This document shows, in pieces, positions 25,201 through 35,485 of a stretch of DNA of 64,000 nucleotides (positions within the stretch are counted from its first letter, which is position 1; each line of letters starts with the position of its first letter). The position numbers were made by a program, and so were the translations under genes. Under the pieces are notes generated by a model. That model was not told the DNA's origin, made no database searches, and saw only the letters and a program-made list of their open reading frames with translations. The DNA is from Plotosus lineatus (Eukaryota > Chordata > Actinopteri > Siluriformes > Plotosidae). The stretch is taken from the NCBI GenBank assembly GCA_024760905.1, contig CM045733.1, forward strand, positions 33,822,501-33,886,500, in the 5' to 3' direction.

Positions 25201-26416
25201 CCTTTGGCCAGTGTTATCTGAGATTGACTCCAGCCTCCACGTGACCCTTGAGTATTTAAGAGGTTCGGAAAAGGGGTGATTGAGAGATCATGTGAAGCAG
25301 AGTGAGGTAAAAACATATACAGCTGGACCACTATGGGTGGTTTCATCAAACCTCAACATAAGTCAGCATGGCCTTCTGAGAGCTGATCTGGGATTAAGGG
25401 TGTGCACCCAAACCTTGCTTGTTGCTCAATAAATGCATAGGCATAGATTGTTTGTTCAATGTTTTTGCTGCCCTGCTTTTGAGTGTCTGGCATACGTAAG
25501 AAGTATGTTATGAATATTCAAGAACGCTGTTCTTGTCCCATGTTTATGGGTTTGCTTGATAGATCATTAATTAAGCCTTGAGATGCATTTCTTTTGTTGG
25601 ATTTGAATAGAGTAGCTACCAATCGAACCATGTGTATCTACTGTTTAATATAGGAATATAATAATTATAATGATGATGATGATGATGATGATGATGATAA
25701 GGGTGAGGCTGTTTGGATTTGGTAATATAATTCCAGTGAATATTAATAAATCATTTTCGAATAACATGGCAGGCAGCACACACCACCTTCATTACTTCCT
25801 GCTTTTGTGTCACTGGCTATTGGAATCGGTCACATGATTGGTCGGTTCACCATGATAGTTTTACATTCAATTATTAAAAATGGTGTTAATGTGAAGTTAT
25901 TCAGTTATTTTGATTCAATTCTTTGTATTTGTTGTTTAAAATAATACTTTGTCTGTTCTGGTTCTTCTTTTCCTAAAAGTATATTAACTGAATAAATACA
26001 CAAAACAATGCATTTTGACAGATTGTTCATTACATTGTGCCATTCATGTAGTCCATAGTGACCACACAGCATGCGACTTATGATGAACACTTGTTCATCC
26101 TGCTGTCAGGAAATCACAAATTTGAATCCTGACAATGCCACAACCATCTGTGGCTGAGAACCAATGTTGCTCTCTAGGTGATCAGGGCATTCTCTCTCTC
26201 TCTCTTTCTCTCCTGTCATCCAGAGCATGACTAACCCAACTGTGAGTTTCTATATGTGGAAGCAGGAGGATTGGTCTTTCTTCTGCTCGTCAGAAACAAA
26301 CAGAGTTGGATTAAATTGGTGATTTATTTGCATTATAAAGTTCATTACTTGTCCAAGCACTCCTTTGTGTGTTTCTAATGAGCAACTACAATTGTTTCAT
26401 TTAGCTAATTTAACAC

Positions 26417-26475
<59 letters not shown>

Positions 26476-29400
26476 AGTTGGAACTGCAGAATCAGGAAGT
26501 GGTGGTCTATGACCAGAGCTCATCTGACCCCTTCTCCCTGTCATCTGAAGCCTTCCTCAGCATCCTATTGGCTAAACTCGAGAGGAGTTTCCCATCTGTC
26601 CACCTGCTCTCAGGTTAGATCTGACCTATAACCCTCATTACACATAGTCATTAAACACATTTCACTTTGAGAGTGAGTGTGTACCAGAAGTCATACTCAG
26701 TTAGCACCTGAATATATACAGGTGTAAGGTGTAACCTAACATATCTGCATTAGAAGAGTAATTCTAATTCAAGTCATATGATAATTATAAAGACTTCAAT
26801 GAATTTTGAACATCTGAACAATGTTGAGACACTCAACTCAAGAGGGCTAGAACTGGAGCCAGTTAAGTGAATTATTCACTTTGACTTATACTAGTAAATC
26901 TTTACTCTATTGAGTTTCTCTCAGAAGATGAATGATGAAATTCTCCTCACACACTCAAGGCGCATCATCAAGAAATTACTCATGTCCAGCATACACCTTG
27001 GACAGCTCACCAGGCCATTGCAGGGCAAAAACATGTTGACAGCTATGCAGCCTACTCTTATCGAAGGTCAGCAAAAGTTATTTTACATGCGTCTCACCAT
27101 AAACCGTGAGACACATGGCCAGCCTTTCATAACCCACTTTGCTGCACTGGGGGGGACATCACTGACAGCCGTTGACAGTGGGGCTTGAACCTCCAAGCTT
27201 AGGATCGGTAATCCACCACCTCGCCACTGGGTCATCACTACCTCCAATTTTCAATTAGTGATTCAATTACTCAAAATCAGCAGCATGCATGTCATGGCTG
27301 TTGGATCTGTTCTATTTAAATTACTCAACTACACCTGCTAGTAAATTATTAGCATGTAGAAATATTGTTTCTACCAAAAACAGTGATTGATCAGTTCAGT
27401 GATGTATGACTGCAATTATTTTGAATAATAACCGGGGTCTATTCCGGGTTGGACATGCTCAAAACAACACCAGGGAGGCATTCAGGAGGCATTCTAACCA
27501 GATGCCCAGGCCAGCTCAACTATCTCTTCGTGGAGGAGCAGCAGTTCTACTCCTCACTCCTCGCTCCTCGCAGATGGCTGAGCTTCTCACCTTATCCCTA
27601 ACGAAGAGACCTGCTACCCCACGAAGGAAGCTCATTTCAGCCACTTGTATCCGCGATCTTGTTCTTTTGGTCACTACCCAAATCTTGTGAGAGTTGGAAC
27701 GCAGATTAACTGGTAAATTGAGAGCTTTTCCTAACGGCTCAGCTCCCCTTCACCACAATGGGCCGGTCTCAGCTCCGCTTTACAGCAGAGGCTGCAGCGA
27801 TCTGCCTGTTGATCTCCTGCTCCATCCCTCCCTCATTCGTGAACAGGACCCCGAGATACTTGAACTCCTCCACTTGGACCAGGACCTCATTCCAAACCCA
27901 GATGGTGCGTTTCCACAGTTTTCCGGCTACGAACCATGGCCTCGGACATGGAGGAGCTGATTCTCATCCCGGTTGCTTCGCACTCGACTGCGAATCATTC
28001 CAATGAAAGCTGGAGATCCTGAATTGATGAAGCCAAAAGGACAACATCATCCCCAAAGTCCAGAGATGAGATCCGATGGCCACCAAACCAAAACCTTTCA
28101 ATACTGTGGCGACACCTAAAAATTCTGTGTATAGAAATTATGAACACAATCAGTGAAAACCGACAGCCTTGGCACACGCCAGCTGTCACTGGAAACAAAT
28201 TTGACCTGTTGTTATCAATGCAGACCAAGCTCTGGCTCCGGTGATACAGAGAAGGAATGGGCCTGTAGCAATGGATCTGGTACACCGTAATCCTGGAGCA
28301 CACAAGATAGGCCATGGGACACTTTGGTCAAAAGCCTTCTCTAAATCCATGAAACACATGTAGACAGATTGGGAAACTCACACTCCCCCTCCAGGATCCT
28401 GTTGAGGGTAGAGAGCTTGTCGAGAGTGTCGCCGCCATGACAAAAAACACATTGTTCCTTCTGAATCCTAGGTTCAATCATTGGCCCTCCTCTCCATTAC
28501 CCCTGCATTGACTTTCCCAGGTAGTCTGAGGAGTGTGATTCCACAATAATTGGAACACACCCTCTGGTCATCTTTAAAAAGAGGGACTAAAACCCTGGTT
28601 TGCGCCTCCAGAGGTACAGCCACAGATGACCATGCGGTGGTGCAGAGACGTGTCAACCAAGACAGTCCTACAACATCCAGAGCCCTGAGATATGATCTGT
28701 TGATAGCTCAGCTCCTTACCTCACCTGAGTATTCAGTACATATGACCGCAAATCTGGTCACACGACTATAAAGTTAATTGTCGAACTGCAACCTAGGGTT
28801 TCCTGGTGCCAAGCGTTAGGTTCAAACGAGAGTGTTTGTGATGGACAACCTGTTTTGAGCATAGTTTAACATTATTTGAATTCAGATTGGCGATCACAAC
28901 CATCCAGGTAACATTGTTGTTGCACACATTAGCATTGAAGCCTAGCAGGACAACGAGGGAGTCCCTAGGGGGAGCATTCTCGAACATACCCCCTAAAGAC
29001 TCTAAGAAGGGTGGGTTCTCTAAACTGTTATTTTGCATAAATACACATAACAGTAAGGCCCCCCACCCCCCCCACCCCACCCAAAGATGGAGTGAGGCTA
29101 CCCTTTCATCATCTGGGGAGAACTCCTACATATGGGCACCAAGATGGGGGCAACAAGGATGCCCACACTGTCTTGCTGCCTCTCCCTATGAGCAACTCCA
29201 AAATAGAATAAGGTCCAGCCCCTCTCTACATGGGTGGTTCCAGAGCTCAAACTATGCGTTGAGGTGAGTCCAACTATATCTAATCGGTATCTCTCAAGCT
29301 CATACACCAACTCAAGCTCCTTCCCTGCCAGAGAGGTGACATTCCTTGTCCCAAGAGTCAGAGTCAGTAGACAAGGATCAGTCAGAAGCCATGCCTTTGG

Positions 29401-30243
29401 CTGCCACCCAATTCACCATGCACCCAACCCCTATAGCCCCTCCTACAGATGGTGGGTCCTTGGGCAGGCAGACCCATGCCTCCTTTTCGGGTAGAGCCTG
29501 GCTGGGCTCCTTGGACAGAAGCCCTACCACTCGGCACTTGCCTTCAAGCCGCTCCCCCAGGACTGGCTCCACAGGGGACCCGGTGACCCACATCCGGCCA
29601 AGGGAAACCATGTCCTTTTATCTTTATCCACATAGGGATCTTTTGAACTGCGCTACCTTGGGTGACCCTACCAGGGGCATAATGCGATTCAAGAGGGATA
29701 GTATTACAGTACTATCTTGAGTAATATATCATCATGACAGTGAGCCATCAGTGTATTCTGGCTCTGTAAGTTTGTATCGCCAAAAAATGTTATGTAACTT
29801 TTCTCTAACCAATTTTATACCCCGAAATGAGTAAAACAAATAAAAATACAGTTTAACAGTGTCAGTCTGTCCAGCTTTAGCAAATTGAGCAAGACTTTTT
29901 TCCACACATGTCATCAGATTAAGTCTCAATAAACACAGCGTAGCCTGAGCTAACCCCTTGGTTACTAAGTAACTTGGCTTTTTTGTTTTGTTTTGTTGTG
30001 CCGTTTTTCTTGGTGAAGTCAGACAGCGCTTTAACACTGTGAGCTGTTAGACATATGCACACACATTTTATTTTATCTTTCTGTCTGTCTGTCCCTCTTT
30101 CTCTCTCATTCACATATTATAAAGTCTGTTTCGAACGTCTATTGAGTTGAATCATTTCAAAACCTATGCTGTTGAACAATTCTTGACACATGCAAGAGTT
30201 AACAGTAGAGCAGCTTTAGATCAGGATTACATCATCATTACAT

Positions 30244-30317
<74 letters not shown>

Positions 30318-33300
30318 TTAAAAGAAGAAGCTTTGCAAAAGGATATTGAAAGAGCAAGTCTGTGAATATTCTCAAAGTGAGAAGCGATTCTGGCTTCTGA
30401 GGATGTTTAAATAATCCCCGTGTTACTCATGCTGTAACATGCTTTGAAAACCCCAATGGAGAAACACACATACACATGCACAACACCCTCCCTCTTTAAA
30501 ATTTCCAGTGTGTGTAGATTTATATTCAGCAGAACTACTGAAGTAATAAACTTAACCTGGACTGCTTTATCACATTTGATGTAAAGGTGGTACTTTAGGT
30601 TACTGTTATGAAGTCATGCCACTGATTTATATAAAACCATCACTGTACTATAGAAAGGCTTAAATACTTATTACTAAACCCTTCAGTCATGAAATATATA
30701 CACCAGGATAACTGTATCTCCACTCAGTGGTGTTCTGCTTTATCCAAGTTATAAGTGATTGGAAAGGGTTTAAATAGTTACACTTAAATATATACAATAA
30801 TTTGTACTATATGTACTCATGTATGTTTCTCCCTGGACTGAAAGTATTAGCATGCCCTGTAAACCTCATCAACCTATCATATGTGAGAATCCGTGCTACG
30901 GTTGAAATCACAGAGGTTATTACCTCTGCCTAAGAGGTTATTCTTTGGTTGGTAATGATTTGTTTGTTAGCAACATTTATTAGCAACATAACACAAAATG
31001 TTATAAATAACAATCGCTAAGGGATGTTGGAGATAGTCCTGATCAAATTCTATATCCAGGAATTTATTAAAGATTCTTTAACATAGCACAACGTAAACAT
31101 AATAGTTGGAAAATGTGGTATTACATCAGGTCCTGAAGAGGGTGTAGTGTGTATGCTTTGGTTTGGAGTGGGTTTACTCTCTCCAGATGCTTTTAGTTCA
31201 TTTGCCACATGATTGGATGTTTGGTTAACTTAATAAATGAGCAGGTGTTGAAGTTTTTTTTTATCTCTATATTTCTTTTGTGTTACAGGTGGGTTTGTGG
31301 AGTTCTCTAAGCTCTTTCCGGGTCTATGTGAGGGAAAGTGTATGCTGGTGCCCTCCTGTATCTCCCAGCCGTGCCTTCCCCTCAACAACAGCGGCCCTAC
31401 ACGCATCCTTCCTCATCTTTATTTGGGCTGTCAGAGAGATGTGCTTAACAGGGTGAGCCCTATATACATTATATAACGTACATAGGTATTATATAAGAAT
31501 GTAGATTCTTATAAACACTTATGTACAACTCCATCTGTCTAACCAAACAATCATTTGTGAGGCACTCCACCGAACGTAGGCGCTTGTCGCAAGTGACGTA
31601 CAGTATGGTGCTTGTGAGACAAAAGCGCGGCTTATTCGGATTTCCGATCTTTCAAGTGAGCAAGTGCGCATTGAATACTTGTTTAGTACTCAACCTTCAC
31701 TTGCTCACTTGAAAGATCTTAAGTCCAGAGAAGCCGCGCTTTGTCTCACAAGCACTATACGTCACTTGTGACAAGCAGCTACATTCAGTGGAGCGTCTCT
31801 CATTTTATATCTAAGATCATCCTGTAATCAATGAAGGATCTGAATCTGTTGAGTGAGCAGCAAAGTCTCACATACATTTTCTTTTTCCCATCATAGGATT
31901 TGATGCAGCAGAATGATATAGTCTATGTCCTCAATGCCAGTAACACATGTCCCAAACCCGACTTCATTCCCGAGTCGCACTTCCTGCGTGTACCAGTCAA
32001 TGACAGCTTTTGCGAGAAGATCCTGCCGTGGCTCGACAAATCGGTGGAATTCATAGGTCAGCTACTAGGTTGTTTCTCAAGAGATTTGTCTTTGTGGTTT
32101 GCCACAGAGTCATGTTTAGCCTCCAGCTTTGGGTATTGGGAAATTGATACCATTCTGAAATGACAGGGGATTTCTGAGTCAGTGTTTTGCCTAAAGAGAC
32201 TTGCTTTCATTTTGAAGCTTTATATTTGTGATTTAAAAAGACTACTTTATTAGTATCAAGGAATGAGTCACATAGCATTGTACTATTATGTAAGGCTGTA
32301 TTGTCCCAGATATGTCAAGTCAGATAAATAGCCTGGCTCTATGCTAGCAGGTGTTAACTTACTTTTTATTTATTTTTAAGAAAAGGCGAAAGCTTGTAAT
32401 TCCAGAGTTCTAGTCCACTGCCTGGCTGGAATTTCCCGATCAGCCACCATCGCCATTGCTTACATCATGAAGAGGATGGACATGTCCTTAGATGAGGCAT
32501 ACAGGTATGACGCAGATCTCAGTGCAGAATTTATCAAGATATTTTAATTTTAATTTAGAAACCAAGGAGTCATCTGAAATTCCCTCACTTTGTATTTCAA
32601 CCACATTCCAAGTTGCTTCAATATGGAGTATTGTCTTTCCTAGGTTTGTGAAGGAGAAGAGGCCAACCATCTCCCCCAATTTTAACTTTCTGGGCCAACT
32701 GCTGGATTTTGAGAAAAAAATCAAGAGCTCAAATGAAGTGGCAGCTAAGGGCAAGCCAGTGCAGGCAGAACTGGTCAACAAGCCGACTCCTGGGCAAGAT
32801 AATGAGTGTTGTGCTCCATGCTCAAGCGGGACTGGGGTGGAGAGATCTACCTTAGCACCACTAGAGCCTCTGACACTGCCCTGTGTACTGGCTGGAGTTC
32901 CTGAGGAGCAGCTTCTAGCTCAGGCACTGTGCACTCTCCAGCTTAGTGAAGAAATGGAGGACAGTATTCGCTTGAAGCGCTCCTTCTCCCTGGACATCAA
33001 GTCATATGGAGAGCCGAGCGTCGGAGCTCCTTTACGCACGTTTGTCAGTGGAGACAGTCCAGACTACTATAAATCATCCTCATTTAAAGATCCATCAGTT
33101 AAACCTTGCCAGTTCTCCCCTGTGGAGGAGGTCTCAGAGCAGTCCACTCCTGAACAGAGTCCGGATAAGGAGCAAGCCGAAGGTCCCACAACCAGCAGCA
33201 TCAACTCCATCAACTCTGCCAAATCCATTCACTCTAACAACCCCAACCAGTCCAAAAAGCCTCAGGCTGCAGCCCTGAAACCCCCTGCATGTCCCCAGCC

Positions 33301-33796
33301 ATTGCAGAGGAGTGGCAGCATGGAGGAAACTTCAAGTGCTGCCAGCATTCTGCTTGGCCTGTCACGCTCACAGCAGCAGTTGGCCAAGACTGGGTTGGGA
33401 GCATTAAAAGGCTGGCACTCCGACATCCTTCTGGCACCTGTCACTGGTGGCTGGTACCTCTCATCTGAGTCAGCACGGTTCTACTCCACCTCAGCTATTT
33501 TCAGCAGTGGAAGCAGCGGAGGAGCCGGAGGTGCCCAAAGCAGTTTCACAGCAACGTACAGCTGCAGTCATGGTTTAGAGGCAGTGAGGAGGCGAAGCAG
33601 ACAGAGGAGCAGTGAACGTGGTGACTCGCGCCGTAGCTGGCATGAAGAGAGCAGCTTTGAGAAGCAATTGAAGCGACGAAGCTGCCAGATGGAATTCGGT
33701 GATGGTATGCCTGAGAGCCGCTCCAGAGAGGAACTAGGGAAAGTAGGCAGCCAGTCCAGCTTCTCTGGGAGCATGGAGGTCATTGAGGTGTCTTGA
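19013..33796 (+). CDS. DUSP16: DUSP16, dual-specificity MAP kinase phosphatase (6 coding exons)
   Basis: The join is 19013-19264, 26478-26613, 31289-31452, 31897-32056, 32381-32504 and 32644-33796: 1989 bases, 662 residues, in frame at every junction. DUSP16 removes phosphate from Thr and Tyr of JNK and p38 and shuttles between cytoplasm and nucleus (family knowledge). Visible parts: rhodanese/CH2 domain at about residues 20-145 with the MAPK-docking patch KLMKRRL (60-66); general acid Asp220 in VPVND; phosphatase loop HCLAGISR with Cys251 and Arg257; conserved LKRSFSLDIKS (389-399); and a C-terminus from RRSWHEES to SMEVIEVS (608-662) that is diagnostic for DUSP16. DUSP8, the closest paralogue, lacks that C-terminus. 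ATG 19013 has G at -3 and +4. An ATG two codons later is an equally good alternative. All catalytic residues are intact. Confidence 0.95.
19265..20009. other. Start of DUSP16 intron after coding exon 1
   Basis: Unique-looking intronic sequence; nothing recognised. The whole intron runs 19265-26477. Confidence 0.8.
20010..20258 (-). mobile_element. SINE-2 copy, 5' truncated
   Basis: Starts with CATTCATTTTCTGAACCGCT (the inverted TGAATGAA tail) and proceeds through GGTGGGGTACACCCTGGACA. It breaks off before the tRNA-like head. Confidence 0.85.
20259..21029. other. Intronic, no feature recognised
   Basis: No domain-bearing frame. A short AGATTT repeat occurs at 20879-20899. Confidence 0.5.
21030..21385 (-). 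repeat. Dispersed teleost repeat (GATCAACCATAACAT-ended), fragment 1
   Basis: Begins ACTGATCAACCATAACATCC and contains GCATACCAGGAACACCAC. I recognise the wording as a common fish interspersed repeat, but not its class. A second fragment at 23328 overlaps it at CATTGCATACCAGGAAC and extends past its end. Confidence 0.55.
21386..22120. other. Intronic, no feature recognised
   Basis: Includes a short GAT run (21460-21480) and a TTCGGATTCC-like imperfect repeat at 21500-21590. No coding signal. Confidence 0.5.
22121..22252. repeat. (CA)n then (CT)n microsatellite
   Basis: About 35 CA units, a short TGCAACACG spacer, then about 25 CT units. Confidence 0.97.
22253..23327. other. Intronic, no feature recognised
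   Basis: Frames here lack domains. The longest ones run out of the microsatellite. Confidence 0.5.
23328..23600 (-). repeat. Dispersed teleost repeat, fragment 2
   Basis: Shares TTGCATACCAGGAAC and CACATGACCTGCCATTCTGG with the family seen at 21030, then continues TTACCCATTTTTCCTG and CCCTTGACAGGGGACACTG. The two fragments cover different parts of one repeat. Confidence 0.55.
23601..24105. other. Intronic, no feature recognised
   Basis: Short frames only; no recognisable domain. Confidence 0.5.
24177..25183 (-). mobile_element. hAT transposon relic with 8-bp target duplication
   Basis: Ends CAGGGGCGGGCAATTATTTT and, inverted, CACGGGTGGGCAAACTACAG. It is flanked by TTTTAGGG at 24169-24176 and 25184-25191. 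The - strand between ~24790 and 24500 encodes a degraded hAT C-terminal dimerisation region, including LSLRLDEF-like, KFPNIQ and CEQTFSVMNTNK. Only ~1 kb remains of the element, so most of the transposase is deleted. Confidence 0.88.
24810..24905. repeat. GGAACCGGTC-type degenerate minisatellite
   Basis: Repeated CGGAACTGGTTCAGTC / CGGAACCAGTCGGAACCGGT units of about 10 bases inside the hAT relic. Confidence 0.7.
25271..26417. other. Intronic, no feature recognised apart from a GAT run
   Basis: A (GAT)n stretch at 25671-25697. The intron end TTAGCTAATTTAAC, just before the TG tract, is a plausible branch-point region. Confidence 0.5.
26418..26477 (+). promoter_or_regulatory. DUSP16: Unusual splice acceptor: (TG)~28 directly before CAG
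   Basis: The 57-base TG tract runs straight into TCAG|TTGGAACTG. There is no pyrimidine tract between the repeat and the acceptor. The exon identity is certain from the protein match, so this acceptor must function with the repeat in the polypyrimidine position. Confidence 0.9.
26478..26613 (+). CDS. DUSP16: DUSP16 coding exon 2
   Basis: 136 bases, residues 85-130 plus one base: LELQNQEVVVYDQSSS through RSFPSVHLLSG, the second half of the rhodanese domain. The donor CAG|GTTAGA is weak. Skipping the exon would shift the frame. Confidence 0.95.
26614..26976. other. DUSP16 intron, no feature recognised
   Basis: Unique-looking sequence; the intron runs 26614-31288. Confidence 0.6.
26977..27236 (-). 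mobile_element. Hybrid SINE (SINE-1 head joined to SINE-2 tail), copy 1
   Basis: On the - strand: a tRNA-like head with GGAGGTTCAAGCCCCACTG (box B-like), the SINE-1 body (GTTATGAAAGGCTGGCCATG, CTCACGGTTTATGGTGAGAC), then a switch at TTTTTGCC|CTGCAATGGCCTGG into SINE-2. The tail is truncated at about 26977. The same junction occurs at 41268. Confidence 0.75.
27440..29720 (-). mobile_element. Degraded LINE, antisense in DUSP16 intron
   Basis: Read on the - strand from high to low coordinates: a 5' region (29320-29720), endonuclease pieces (LERYRLDIVGLTSTHSL; FLESLGGMFENAPPRDS), then a gap, RT pieces (VPLFKDDQRVCSNYCGITLL; CQGCRFSLIVF; the catalytic FGDDVVLLASS) and a C-terminal region (VEEFKYLGVLFTNEG; GHLVRMPPE). 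Many stops and shifts are present, and most of the region between endonuclease and RT is missing. It differs clearly from the RTE-type LINE elsewhere in the window. Clade not assigned. Confidence 0.85.
29721..30249. other. DUSP16 intron, no feature recognised
   Basis: No coding signal; a CT-rich patch at 30078-30110. Confidence 0.6.
30250..30315. repeat. (GT)n microsatellite
   Basis: About 32 uninterrupted GT units in the DUSP16 intron. Confidence 0.97.
30316..31288. other. DUSP16 intron, unique-looking
   Basis: Ends in TTTCTTTTGTGTTACAG, a normal acceptor, in contrast with the preceding intron. Confidence 0.7.
31289..31452 (+). CDS. DUSP16: DUSP16 coding exon 3
   Basis: 164 bases: GFVEFSKLFPGLCEGK, ISQPCLPLNNSGPTRILPHL and YLGCQRDVLNR. 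This is the end of the rhodanese domain, the linker and the start of the phosphatase domain. The donor AGG|GTGAGC is strong; it ends in phase 0. Confidence 0.96.
31559..31796. mobile_element. Foldback MITE in DUSP16 intron
   Basis: Inverted arms of about 105 bases. The left arm has GGCACTCCACCGAACGTAGG, AAGTGACGTAC, TGCTTGTGAGACAAAAGCGC and GATCTTTCAAGTGAGCAAGT, all found inverted on the right. The loop is about 25-30 bases. No coding capacity. It lies about 110 bases after exon 3 and 100 before exon 4. Confidence 0.85.
31897..32056 (+). CDS. DUSP16: DUSP16 coding exon 4
   Basis: 160 bases: DLMQQNDIVYVLNASNTCPK, then PDFIPESHFLRVPVNDSFCE with general acid Asp220, then KILPWLDKSVEFI. The donor ATAG|GTCAGC is weak (C at +3, C at +6). 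Reading through it adds about 35 residues before a stop at 32161. Confidence 0.96.
32381..32504 (+). CDS. DUSP16: DUSP16 coding exon 5 (catalytic loop)
   Basis: 124 bases encoding EKAKACNSRVLVHCLAGISR and SATIAIAYIMKRMDMSLDEA. Contains the HC-x5-R signature with nucleophile Cys251. The donor CAG|GTATGA is moderate. Confidence 0.97.
32644..33796 (+). CDS. DUSP16: DUSP16 coding exon 6 (terminal)
   Basis: 1153 coding bases: FVKEKRPTISPNFNFLGQLL finishes the phosphatase domain. A long, low-complexity Ser/Pro-rich regulatory tail with SP and TP sites follows (QFSPVEE, TPEQSPDKE), then LKGWHSDILLAP and the conserved end. As in mammals, one large last exon carries the tail. Confidence 0.97.
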
Positions 33797-34321
33797 AAGG
33801 GGGAAAAAAATTCGAATGTCTCTTTTGAACTGTGTCAAGACTTTTGGAAGAAGGAAGATTTTGGGGGTATTTTTTTCCCCAGCGCAAAATCTTTAAGCCC
33901 TTTCACGGACTATAATGTAGTGGTGCTTCATAGGCTTTTCCCCACTGACCAAGAATATTTTTATATTCGTATAGCTGAATATTGCAGGTAATAATGTTCA
34001 CTGAATGCAGCTCCCGTTCACTGATTGTCCAAGAGTGGACATGCAAACACTTTCAGTTGATTCTTTTTGTTTGTTTGTTTATATCTTAAGTTTTGTTTTA
34101 GCTGAGCCTGTTTTTTGTCCATGGATCAGTATTGATTATTTACCATGTTCCATCAATTTCTTGATTGGTCCAGCATGTTTGTCTGTGACTCTAGTACAGA
34201 ACTTTGAGCCCAAAACTGAAGCTGAAATGGATTGAAGATTTTAATGCATGCTCTGGCATACCATAAAGGATGTCTACGTAGCGACAATACATACAGTACC
34301 TCACAAATCCAAATTAAGGGC

Positions 34322-34350
34322 CTCTCTCTCTCTCTCTCTCTCTCTCTCAG
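34322..34350. repeat. (CT)n microsatellite
   Basis: About 14 CT units within the likely DUSP16 3' UTR. Confidence 0.95.
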
Positions 34351-34787
34351 CTTTTATTTTTTTGCTTTTACTCATATGTAGCTTTCAATGTTTAAAATCT
34401 CAGGTCTTATACGAGCAGCAGGAAAAGACATTTCTAAAGAAGTCCCTTTTGCTTTGAAATACGGCACAAAGATTGAATTGCCTGTAATGAGGGTTTTTTT
34501 TCATATGTCAAATGATCCACAAACATCTCTTCAGATCCAAACACAAAGATTGAATGCGTATCTTAGTTGAATGATGTGTGGGACTAAACAAAGTTGAGGT
34601 ATTAGAAGAAGGGGTGGAGCTGGAAAAGGTCAGGTGTTATGGCTTGTCGTGTAAACGCCGGGTTGTTTAAGCAAGTGCTGGGGTAGAGGAAGAGGCTGGA
34701 ACTCTTGTTCAAAAGGTGCAACTTGATCTTGCCTGAGATCAGAGCGGATTATTGTCCTCTCAAACAAACGTCTATTTGAAGCTAGAA

Positions 34788-34793
34788 AATAAA
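34788..34793 (+). terminator. Candidate DUSP16 poly(A) signal
   Basis: AATAAA about 1 kb after the stop codon; the downstream GT-rich element is weak. Confidence 0.35.
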
Positions 34794-34815
34794 CACCTTT
34801 TCAAGTTGCAATCAA

Positions 34816-35485
34816 AGCTACTCTGCCGTGTAAAACATCACAACACATAGCTTGCATCGTGTTTGGACATAATGATAATAATAATAATTATTATTATTAT
34901 TTTAAATATCATTTTGCATCATGTTAATATTGTCATGTTAATATTTCAGTCTGCTACACTGCAGATGGTGCTCTGATAGAAATTCAACTCAATAGATTTG
35001 TAATTAATCAGGAACATGGCGCTGGCTATATTTAGGAGGAAACACTCAAATGCAGAAAACCGCCTGCCTCGGACTCACACATTTTTGATACTGTTGATAT
35101 TTGGATTAGCATTAAAACAAGAGCGCATCAAGTTCCCATTATAAAATAGACAAAATCCCCTGAATACATTGTAGACAAGAACCGAATCAATAAGCAGTTA
35201 AATTAAATTAACATTGGTTTTACTACATTTGAATCCAAAGAATCTTTTAGATATCTTACATCATGCGATTGAGCCTCAGTCATGCATTTGATTAAATGCC
35301 ATGTCAAATGTTTATGGGTCATGCAGATGTTTCTGTTTGAAACATCTGTTTGCCTTATGCAACTTAAGGTCCTAGAAAGCATCACCACTTCATGATAGAT
35401 CAAGTATCCCACTGAATAGATGTGTTTCCTGCCAGTTATCATCATGTTAACATGTTAATGCTTTTGGAAGACTTCATCCTCTGTG
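34816..35485. other. No feature recognised
   Basis: AT-rich, including ATAATAATAATTATTATTATT near 34871. No gene. Confidence 0.5.

Larger units (their letters stand above)
24106..25270 (+). mobile_element. SINE-2 copy split by a hAT insertion
   Basis: 24106-24176 (ATAATTGGCTGTTTCAAATT, then TCCCCTAGGTGTGAG) and 25184-25270 (TATACCCTGCCTTTGGCCAG, GACTCCAGCCTCC) are the middle and 3' parts of one SINE-2. The hAT relic and its duplicated target separate them. Confidence 0.75.
33797..34815 (+). other. DUSP16: Probable DUSP16 3' UTR
   Basis: Runs from the stop codon. The first clear AATAAA is at 34788-34793. Contains a CT microsatellite (34322-34350) and scattered ATTTA. A longer form is possible, with a later AATAAA near 37204. 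Confidence 0.45.

Noticed and set aside
29346..29720. 124-codon frame as a gene
   Set aside because: It lies antisense to the 5' region of the degraded LINE at 27440-29720.
19013..33796. DUSP8 instead of DUSP16
   Set aside because: The C-terminus with RRSWHEES, EELGKVGSQSSF and SMEVIEVS, and GWHSDILLAP, matches DUSP16. DUSP8 has a different proline/alanine-rich tail.
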